This document shows, piece after piece, positions 54,060 through 64,000 of a stretch of 64,000 nucleotides of DNA. A program made the position numbers and the translations under genes. Under the pieces are notes generated by a model that made no database searches, had not been told where the DNA came from, and was given only the letters and a program-made list of their open reading frames with translations. This stretch comes from Paeniglutamicibacter psychrophenolicus. GTDB taxonomy: Bacteria > Actinomycetota > Actinomycetes > Actinomycetales > Micrococcaceae. Positions within the stretch are counted from its first letter, which is position 1. The number at the start of each line of letters is the position of its first letter. The DNA lies in contig NZ_JAUSSH010000011.1 in the NCBI RefSeq assembly GCF_030812255.1, positions 1 through 64,000 of the forward strand, in the 5' to 3' direction.

Positions 54060-54531
54060 TGCACAGGTGGAGGCGGCCACGGAACCGGTCGAAACTTAGG
54101 AACATGCTGTGCACGAAGGTTATCCACAGGTGGGGATAAGGCTGTGGGTTTCGCCTCGTTTGCACCTAGATCATCGCCCTGGCGCGGTTTCGGCCATTGT
54201 GAATTACATGTGCGTAAGTTATTAACACTGTGGATAAGGAGTGTGGACAACGCGCCCGGGCGGGGCCGCGAACCCTCCGGCTTCCGCGGATTCACGCGGA
54301 TTAGTTCATACTTTCGAAGAGTACTCCCGGCTGATATTCGAACGGCGAAAAACGGCCCTGCACAGGTTGTGCACTAAGTTATCCACAGGTGTGGATGAAA
54401 TTGTGTATATTCGTTGAAAACTATCCCAAGCCAGAGCGGACCGGCGTCAGCGCGGGCGCTGGAGCCGGTCCGTTGCAGGTGAATTACATGGTTGTGAGTT
54501 ATTAACAGTGTGGATAACCCATGTGGACAAC
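54060..54531. promoter_or_regulatory. Cluster of DnaA boxes
   Basis: Six sites match the actinobacterial DnaA consensus. TTATCCACA occurs on + at 54120-54128 and 54379-54387, and on - (TGTGGATAA) at 54229-54237 and 54509-54517. TTGTCCACA occurs on - (TGTGGACAA) at 54242-54250 and 54522-54530. Two near matches are TGGGGATAA (54131-54139) and TGTGGATGA (54390-54398). The density, orientation and AT-rich patches resemble an oriC or a DnaA-titration site. dnaA and dnaN are not adjacent. Confidence 0.7.
54060..54531 (+). repeat. Duplicated block, two modules in order 1-2-1-2
   Basis: Module 1 (TGCACAGGT, TGTGCAC, GTTATCCACAGGTG) occurs at 54060-54137 and 54359-54396. Module 2 is 53 bp long, starts GTGAATTACATG, contains AGTTATTAACA, TGTGGATAA and TGTGGACAAC, and occurs at 54199-54251 and 54479-54531. 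The two copies of module 2 agree at 44 of 53 positions by my count and lie exactly 280 bp apart. Confidence 0.8.
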
Positions 54532-54556
54532 TTTTGTCCCGCTCGTGCCGATCCGG

Positions 54557-55420
54557 CTATCCAACTCGAACGTTGACGGCCCCGTACAAAGTCAAGGCCA
54601 CCAGCAACAACACCAGCAAGGTGGTGCCTGCCCATTGCATCGCGGCCTGCCTGGGGCCCTTGGGCGAATAGGCCATGACGGCCGCCACTGCCGCGCCCAA
54701 GACCATCCCACCGACATGGGCTTCCCAAGCGATTCCCGGGAAAATGAAGCCGATGGCCAGGTTGATGACGATCAGGATGACGATCTGCATCGACTGGACG
54801 CCGCGCGAACGCAAGAGCACGAACATCGCCGCGAACAGCCCAAAGACCGCACCCGAAGCGCCCAGGACCGGGACACGTGGATCGGTGATCAGCAGCACCG
54901 CAACGGATCCGCCCAGCCCGGCCACCAGGTACAGGGCAAGGAAACGCAGTCGTCCCAGCATCGGTTCGAGCACGCGTCCGCAGATGTACAGCGCGTACAT
55001 GTTGAAGGCGATGTGCCCGATGAAGGAGGTGGAGTGGGCAAAGATCGAAGTGATCATGCGCCACGGCTCGGGCTCGAAGTATCCGCTGGTGTACAGGCCC
55101 GCATAAACCAGGTGGTTGGTGAAGCTCGGGATCGTCATCTGCAGCGCGAAGACCACGGCATTGATGGCGATCAGCACGTAGGTGACGATGGGCCGGCCGT
55201 CAGTGGCCTTGCCGCCGAAGACTGTCCGCGTGCCGGGGATCTGTTTGTTGGCTTCGCGCACGCAATCCACGCATTGGGTTCCGACCGCGGCAGTCACCTG
55301 GCATTCCGGACAGGCCGGGCGGGAGCACCGCTGGCAGGTGACGTAGGAGATCCGGTCGGGATGCCTGGGGCAGACCGGGGCCTGTGCGGCCTGGTTCGGG
55401 TTGGACAGTCCATAAGACAT
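54557..55420 (-). CDS. Rhomboid intramembrane serine protease with zinc-ribbon-like N-terminus
   Basis: A 287-residue membrane protease with about six helices. The catalytic serine is in LGASGAVFG and the histidine in WEAHVGG. The first 65 residues are soluble and contain pairs of cysteines (CPRH, CQRC, CPEC, CVDC) spaced like a zinc-binding B-box. The ATG at 55420 gives MSYGLSNPNQAAQAP; AGGAG lies ten bases upstream. The substrate is unknown. It is between ppiA and the DnaA-box cluster. Confidence 0.92.
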   Translation of the reverse strand: MSYGLSNPNQAAQAPVCPRHPDRISYVTCQRCSRPACPECQVTAAVGTQCVDCVREANKQIPGTRTVFGGKATDGRPIVTYVLIAINAVVFALQMTIPSFTNHLVYAGLYTSGYFEPEPWRMITSIFAHSTSFIGHIAFNMYALYICGRVLEPMLGRLRFLALYLVAGLGGSVAVLLITDPRVPVLGASGAVFGLFAAMFVLLRSRGVQSMQIVILIVINLAIGFIFPGIAWEAHVGGMVLGAAVAAVMAYSPKGPRQAAMQWAGTTLLVLLLVALTLYGAVNVRVG

Positions 55421-55682
55421 GGAAATGACGCTCCTGTGTAAGTACATTCATGGCCCCGCTGGCACGGGGCCGGTCTTTGGTTCCCTTGGCTCGCACCCTG
55501 CGGGCGGGCCCGGACGCCTGGCCGGTTGCGGACTTCGCCTGCCCAAGGATGCAAAACGGCCCCATCCACCCACGCCGCCCACGTCATTCACTTTGCGACC
55601 GCGAGGTGAACAACAAGCGAGCGGGGCGGTCAATGGGGCCGTCCACGATCAGCGGCGCACGAGGTGCGCCGGAACCACGTGC

Positions 55683-56228
55683 CTAGACTGCAGCGACGTC
55701 GATGCTGCTGATGACGACGTCTTCCAGCGGCTTGTCGCGGCCGTCGGTCGGAACGACGTTCAGTGCGTCAACCAGCTTGCGCGAGGCCTCGTCGGTGACA
55801 TCGCCGAAGATGGTGTGCTTGCCCTGCAGCCAGGTGGTCGGGATCGAGGTGATGAAGAACTGGGACCCGTTGGTGCCCTGGCCCATCTGGATGCCGGCGT
55901 TGGCCATGGCCAGCTTGTAGGGTTCGCGGAAATCAAGCTCGGGGTTGATCTCGTCGTCGAAGCGGTAGCCCGGACCGCCGGTGCCCTGGCCCAGCGGGTC
56001 GCCGCCCTGGATCATGAAATCGGAGATGATGCGGTGGAAGATCGTGCCGTTGTACAACGGGGTGCTGACCTTTTCCTCGCCGCTGCGCGGGTCGGTCCAG
56101 GTCTGTTCGCCGGTGGCCAGGCCAACGAAGTTCTTCACGGTCTTGGGGGCGTGGTTGCCGAAAAGGTTGACGACGATGTCGCCCAAGTTGGTGTGGATGG
56201 TGGCTGTGTGCGTTGGGATTGCAGTCAT
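55683..56228 (-). CDS. ppiA: Peptidyl-prolyl cis-trans isomerase, cyclophilin type
   Basis: A 181-residue cyclophilin with FHRIISDFMIQGGDP (catalytic arginine), GSQFFITSIPTTWLQGKHTIFG and no signal peptide, so it is cytosolic. It helps fold proteins at proline bonds. The same gene lies near gyrA in mycobacteria. Confidence 0.95.
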   Translation of the reverse strand: MTAIPTHTATIHTNLGDIVVNLFGNHAPKTVKNFVGLATGEQTWTDPRSGEEKVSTPLYNGTIFHRIISDFMIQGGDPLGQGTGGPGYRFDDEINPELDFREPYKLAMANAGIQMGQGTNGSQFFITSIPTTWLQGKHTIFGDVTDEASRKLVDALNVVPTDGRDKPLEDVVISSIDVAAV

Positions 56229-56389
56229 GCAGTCATTCTTCCATGAGCGCTTGAACCGCCGCTGCGAATGGCTACGCGTTCAGTGAACACGACTACACGT
56301 TTGTATATATGCCGGGCAGGTAATGGCCGCAAGCCAAGTGGAGGTCGTAGGCTGGGACGAAGCATCCGAAACGATCAAAGGGGTTCACT

Positions 56390-57391
56390 GTGAAGTCAGA
56401 ACGTATCGCTCGAGACTTTGGCGAAAGTGTTGCCACCGGCGCCGAACAGGCACTGGATTGGGCAGCGCCAAAGGTGGACACGGCAGTGAAGTGGGCCGTT
56501 CCGCGCATTGAAAAAGGCATCGAGACCGCAACCCCGAAGATCCAAGAGGGATTGAACTGGGCTGCCCACGAGCTGTCTGAGACCGTTGCCAAGGTCAGCC
56601 CCCTGCTTCAGGAATCCCTTGAAAAGGTGGGCCCGCGGCTCTCCGCAGCCATTGACGAGGCCACCCCGAGGGTCCAGAAGGCCGTTGACCGTGCCACCCC
56701 GGCATTGAATGAGGCCATCGAGAAGGCAGCGCCCGCACTCAGCCACGCCCGCGATGTCGTGCTGAACGAATACCTGCCGACCGCCAACGAAAAGATCGGC
56801 CAGGCGGCCGAATTCACCACGCGCAAGCTGGAACAGGCCAAGTCCTCCGAGGCGCTGCACCAGGTCGCCAACAAGCTCACGCCCAGTGCCGAAACGGTCC
56901 AGCGTCTCCAGGACACGGCAAGTGCCGCCGCCCAGACCGTCAGCAAGGAGATTGAAAAGGTGCAGAAGCCCGCGAAGAAGAAAAAGGGCTGGCTCGTCGT
57001 TGCCGTCATTGCCGCGGCCGGTGCCGCCGCCGTAGCCGCCTGGCGCGCGTCCAAGCCCATCGACGACCCGTGGAAGACCCCGGCACCGGTGGAACCGACC
57101 ACCGTCCGTGCCAGCGGACCGGTGGATGTCCCGGCAAGCGTCGAGGAGGTCCGCGAGGAAGTCGCAGCGTCGGCAGCGCAGGCCAAGGCCAATGTCGCCG
57201 AGGCAACCGAGGCCGCCGAGGCCGCCGAGGCCGCCGAGGATACGGTGGCCGAGGCCAAGGAGAAGCTCTCCGAGAAGGCCGAGGAACTGTCCGAGGCTGC
57301 CACCACCGCCAAGCACAAGGCCGAGGCCGCCGCCGACGAGGCAACCAACGGGGATTCCTCGCCCAAGCCGGGACCGCGCGCCAAGAAGTAA
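56390..57391 (+). CDS. Membrane protein with nine 11-residue amphipathic repeats
   Basis: A 333-residue protein of unknown function. Residues 25-123 are nine consecutive 11-residue repeats with the pattern x-x-P-(K/R)-hydrophobic-x-x-(A/G)-hydrophobic-x-x (for example ATPKIQEGLNW, VGPRLSAAIDE, ATPRVQKAVDR), a form known from amphipathic surface-binding helices. A further helical region leads to a basic stretch (KKKKGWL) and one membrane helix (about 200-218). The outer or cytosolic C-terminal half is acidic, alanine/glutamate-rich and coiled-coil-like (EAAEAAEAAED). The start is the GTG at 56390. It stands alone on the + strand. Confidence 0.75.
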   Translation: MKSERIARDFGESVATGAEQALDWAAPKVDTAVKWAVPRIEKGIETATPKIQEGLNWAAHELSETVAKVSPLLQESLEKVGPRLSAAIDEATPRVQKAVDRATPALNEAIEKAAPALSHARDVVLNEYLPTANEKIGQAAEFTTRKLEQAKSSEALHQVANKLTPSAETVQRLQDTASAAAQTVSKEIEKVQKPAKKKKGWLVVAVIAAAGAAAVAAWRASKPIDDPWKTPAPVEPTTVRASGPVDVPASVEEVREEVAASAAQAKANVAEATEAAEAAEAAEDTVAEAKEKLSEKAEELSEAATTAKHKAEAAADEATNGDSSPKPGPRAKK

Positions 57392-57494
57392 GCCGTCTTC
57401 GTGGGATCGGACGCCGATGCCACGGGAACAAGAACCAACCACAGGGCAGCACGTGCCCCGTGAGCAGCTTCCGGGAACCCGGGGGAGCCTCGGG

Positions 57495-58406
57495 TCAGGT
57501 GTTGCCCTGTTCCTTTGCCAGCGGAGCGGTGCGGGCCGCGGCACGGGCCTGGGCGTGGCCCTGCCCCCGCACCACGAAGAACAACCCCGCAAGAATGGCG
57601 ACCAGCCCCGCGACGGTGCCCGCCGGCAGGACCTGTCCCAGGAACAATGCCGCCAGCAGCGCGGCACCGGGGATCTCCAACAGGATCAAGGTTGACACCG
57701 TCAGCGGCCCGAGCGAAGTCAGCAAGTGGTTCAGGGCCGTGTGCCCCAGGACCTGGGAGCACAACGCCAACGCCAGGATGCCGATCCATCCATTCAGGCC
57801 GAATCCCCATATTGGGGCGCCCGTCAGCAGGCACATCACCAGCAGCAGCACCGAGGTCATTCCGTAGCAGATGGTCGTGTAGGAACTGGTGCTCATCGTG
57901 GCACGGGCCTTGGACCCGGAAAGCGTGTAGGAGGCGGCCAGGATCCCGCCGATGAGCGCCAGGCCGTCGCCGATCAGCGCCTCGGTCCCCGACCCGATGT
58001 CGAACCCGGTGATCACCACGACCCCGGCGAAGGCCAGCAGCACGCCCACACCCACGCGCCAGCCGTACTTGGTTCCGCGCAGCGACTGGAAGATGGCGAT
58101 CCATGCGGCCTGCAGGCAAACCAGCGCCGTGGACGCAGCCACCGTGGTCATGCGGATCGAGGTCATGAAAAAGGCGAAGTGCAGGGCCAGCGAGAGTGCC
58201 GCCAGGGCGCTCCAGCCCCATTCCTGGCGCCGCAGCCGGCCAAAGGTGCGGCGCTCGTTCACCAGCGCCGGAACGGCCATGACGGCCGTGCCCACGGCAT
58301 TGCGCCACAGGGCCATTGAAAGCGCAGGGACGGCGGGAAACGCGGCTATGAGCGGCCCCGACGCGGCAACACCCAGGACGCCCACGAGGGCCAGAAGAAA
58401 GGTCAC
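57495..58406 (-). CDS. EamA/DMT family transporter
   Basis: A 303-residue transporter with ten hydrophobic segments in two EamA halves. The first half has LSMALWRNAVGTAVMAVPAL and TSIRMTTVAASTALVCLQ, and the second half has LTSLGPLTVSTLILLEIPGAAL. It probably exports an amino acid or metabolite. The basic C-terminus is cytosolic. It is convergent with the repeat protein and separated by 103 bp. Confidence 0.88.
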   Translation of the reverse strand: MTFLLALVGVLGVAASGPLIAAFPAVPALSMALWRNAVGTAVMAVPALVNERRTFGRLRRQEWGWSALAALSLALHFAFFMTSIRMTTVAASTALVCLQAAWIAIFQSLRGTKYGWRVGVGVLLAFAGVVVITGFDIGSGTEALIGDGLALIGGILAASYTLSGSKARATMSTSSYTTICYGMTSVLLLVMCLLTGAPIWGFGLNGWIGILALALCSQVLGHTALNHLLTSLGPLTVSTLILLEIPGAALLAALFLGQVLPAGTVAGLVAILAGLFFVVRGQGHAQARAAARTAPLAKEQGNT

Positions 58407-58493
58407 CCAACCACTCTATGGGGTTTGGCGATCCCGCCTTGAAAGAGAGGTGGGACGGCAGCCCCAAAAGAGAGGGAGGACAGAACTTAAAGC

Positions 58494-58527
58494 GAAAAGG
58501 CCCGGAACTTTCGTTCCGGACCTTTTC
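58494..58527 (-). terminator. Terminator after tRNA-Ala
   Basis: The stem GAAAAGGcCCGGAAC with GTTCCGGaCCTTTTC (one mismatch) and a four-base loop lies seven bases past the tRNA-Ala 3' end. On the minus strand it is followed by sequence TCGCTTTAAG. Confidence 0.85.
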
Positions 58528-58533
58528 CTTCGG

Positions 58534-58606
58534 TGGAGACTAGGGGGGTCGAACCCCTGACCTGAAGCTTGCAAAGCTACCGCTCTACCAACTGAGCTAA
58601 GTCCCC
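58534..58606 (-). tRNA. tRNA-Ala (TGC)
   Basis: The minus strand folds as a 73-base tRNA: acceptor GGGGACT/AGTCTCC, D arm with AGCTCAGTTGGTAGAGC, anticodon loop TTTGCAA, T arm GGGGTTCGACCCC. CCA is not encoded. It is in the conserved tRNA pair downstream of gyrA. Confidence 0.97.
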
Positions 58607-58614
58607 GTATGAAT

Positions 58615-58731
58615 TCAGTTTACCTTATCGGTACCCTGACTCCAGGTGGCCTTTTCGGCCGAAGATTCCTTGTATTTCCGATAACCAATAACGCCTGCGG
58701 CTACTGCCACCAACACCAGAAATTTCCGCAT
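58615..58731 (-). CDS. DLW-39 family small membrane peptide
   Basis: A 38-residue peptide between tRNA-Ala and tRNA-Ile: MRKFLVLVAVAAGVIGYRKY, then a charged tail ending SQGTDKVN with one tryptophan. A helix of about 15 residues spans the membrane. GAAAGGAA lies seven bases upstream of the ATG. Actinobacteria have a peptide of this size and design at this exact position (DLW-39 family). The tail here has TW rather than the family's DLW. Its function is unknown. Automatic gene callers often miss it. Confidence 0.8.
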   Translation of the reverse strand: MRKFLVLVAVAAGVIGYRKYKESSAEKATWSQGTDKVN

Positions 58732-58772
58732 GGGATTTTTCCTTTCACCTACCGGTCGGACGAGGGAATCCG

Positions 58773-58846
58773 TGGGCGTACCTGGACTTGAACCAGGGAC
58801 CTCTTCGTTATCAGCGAAGCGCTCTAACCGCCTGAGCTATACGCCC
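58773..58846 (-). tRNA. tRNA-Ile (GAT)
   Basis: The minus strand folds as a 74-base tRNA: acceptor GGGCGTA/TACGCCC, anticodon loop CTGATAA with anticodon GAT, T arm TGGTTCAAGTCCA. CCA is not encoded. It follows DUF3566 as in other actinobacteria. Confidence 0.97.
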
Positions 58847-58904
58847 TCTTTGTTCCCGCCGGGAACGAGATAAAACTTTACCCGAGAAATGGCCAAAGAA
58901 ACAA

Positions 58905-58948
58905 ATCGGCCCTCGAGGCACCCTTCACAAGGGGCCCCGAGAACCGAT
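58905..58948 (-). terminator. Terminator after the gyrBA-DUF3566 unit
   Basis: An imperfect stem pairs ATCGG...CTCG...GGC...CCTT with AAGG...GCC...CGAG...CCGAT; on the minus strand it is followed by TTGTTTC. It lies 21 bases past the DUF3566 stop. Confidence 0.75.
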
Positions 58949-58968
58949 TCTTGGCGTGTTTCCGCGAA

Positions 58969-59540
58969 TTAATCGTCGGTCAGGGTCACACCGATGCCGC
59001 CAACCAGGGTCGAAGAGAGGTTGTAGAGCACCGCGGCGAGCATCGAGAGCGCCGTGAGCAATACCACATTCACCACGGCGATGATGGTGGCGAACGAGGC
59101 AACCTGTCCGAGGGACGCGATCTTCATCAGGTCGAAGCCGCCTTCGGTGCCGACGATCTCGCCGACCAGGCCGTTGATCGACGCGAAGATCCCGGTCAAA
59201 TCGAGCACCGACCAGAAGACCACGGAGGCGACGACGGTCACGATGCCCAGGGCCACCGACAGCAGGAACGCCATCTTCAGCACCGACCAGGGGTCGACCT
59301 TGGAAATGAGCAGGCGGGCCTTGCGGACCTTGGCCTTGGGGGCCGGGCGAACCAGCTGCTGTGGGCGCGGGGCCCCGGGGCGGGGAGTGCCCGCGGGGCG
59401 CTGCTGCGCACCTGCGGGGCGCGGGGCGGTACCCGGTCGCGGCGCTCCTGCGGGACGCTGGGCGCCTACGGGTGCCTGCCGTGGCGGTGCCGGACGGGTA
59501 CCACCAGTGCCGCCCGCCGGGCGGGGCGTATTCGGGGTGC

Positions 59541-59544
<4 letters not shown>
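58969..59544 (-). CDS. DUF3566 family membrane protein
   Basis: A 191-residue protein. The first 70 residues are a Pro/Arg/Ala/Gly-rich cytosolic tail. The DUF3566 domain follows: [21 protein letters not shown], a first membrane helix, an extracytoplasmic loop, and a second helix in [19 protein letters not shown]. The family is located beside gyrA in most actinobacteria. The GTG start overlaps the gyrA stop by four bases. Confidence 0.94.
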
Positions 59545-62231
<2,687 letters not shown>

Positions 62232-62291
62232 CGATTTCTTCCTCTAGTCAAAAAGTCTGTGTCTGAAACGCGTGTTGGCGGCGGGGCTGGA

Positions 62292-64000
<1,709 letters not shown>

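Larger units (their letters stand above)
53977..54556. other. 580-bp noncoding segment holding the DnaA-box cluster
   Basis: The gap between the acetyltransferase start and the rhomboid stop has no convincing gene. It is AT-richer than its surroundings in patches (for example around 54300-54345 and 54395-54425). It contains the DnaA-box cluster and a duplicated block described separately. A GC-rich hairpin (CGGACCGGC/GCCGGTCCG with inner CAGCGC/GCGCTG, 54437-54472) sits inside it and could end the rhomboid transcript, although no T-run follows. Confidence 0.7.

Noticed and set aside
54060-54531. Calling the DnaA-box cluster the chromosomal oriC
   Set aside because: No dnaA or dnaN flanks it, and the gyrB-gyrA order places the usual origin beyond the right edge. 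It is reported as a cluster only.

Overview
The window looks like a chromosomal segment close to the replication origin of a high-GC actinobacterium, most likely a member of the Micrococcaceae (Arthrobacter-like). The GC content is high, GTG starts and 1-4 base start/stop overlaps are common, and several genes appear to be leaderless. The right end carries the block gyrB-gyrA-DUF3566-tRNA-Ile-DLW-39 peptide-tRNA-Ala-ppiA, followed leftward by crgA, a sortase, pabA/trpG and the fhaA-fhaB-pstP-rodA-pbpA-pknA-pknB operon. This matches the order seen next to dnaA-dnaN in mycobacteria and other actinobacteria, so dnaA and the usual oriC should lie just beyond the right edge. No phage, IS element, CRISPR array or rRNA was seen.

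Layout. 1-9.4 kb: a YczE-like membrane protein, a SatD-like winged-helix protein, DUF1761, a small lipoprotein, a HAD phosphatase, serS, a lipid kinase, a rhodanese-pheA pair and an amidase. 9.4-16.9 kb: a POT peptide transporter, a DUF4190 membrane protein beside a frameshifted relic of the same gene, a protealysin-type M4 metalloprotease overlapping its probable inhibitor emfourin, phosphoglucomutase and an aldehyde dehydrogenase. 17-21.6 kb: a TPP-riboswitch thiamin salvage operon (thiM-thiE-thiD/tenA fusion) followed by an NCS2 nucleobase permease. 21.6-29 kb: a beta-phosphoglucomutase/GH65 phosphorylase fusion, divergent from an ABC sugar importer (binding lipoprotein and two permeases, no ATPase). 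29-38 kb: a degenerate kinase-fold protein, glycerophosphodiesterase, HAD phosphatase, PfkB sugar kinase, hydrolase/crotonase pair, a LysR-effector-domain protein without HTH facing DUF5997, a universal stress protein, dienelactone hydrolase, aquaporin and tRNA-Leu. 38.5-50 kb: the FHA/PASTA-kinase cell-envelope operon, then pabA, sortase and crgA. 50-64 kb: DUF3817, DUF4442, lysG/lysE, an acetyltransferase, a 580-bp noncoding segment rich in DnaA boxes, rhomboid protease, ppiA, a membrane protein with 11-residue repeats, an EamA transporter, tRNAs and gyrase.

Genes that work together. The kinase operon is a nearly unbroken chain of 4-base overlaps linking phospho-signalling (PknA, PknB, PstP, FhaA, FhaB) to septal and elongation peptidoglycan synthesis (RodA, PbpA), with CrgA nearby. 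The GH65 fusion and the ABC importer would take up an alpha-glucoside, split it with phosphate, and pass beta-glucose-1-phosphate to glucose-6-phosphate within one polypeptide. The thi genes salvage thiazole and pyrimidine moieties. The M4 protease and emfourin form an enzyme/inhibitor operon.

The most striking unexplained structure is at 54.06-54.53 kb: six consensus DnaA boxes plus two near matches, arranged as a duplicated block in noncoding DNA well outside the expected oriC. Other items worth attention are the 11-residue repeat protein at 56.4 kb, the palindromic divergent leaderless promoter at 35.43 kb, and the protealysin/emfourin pair.
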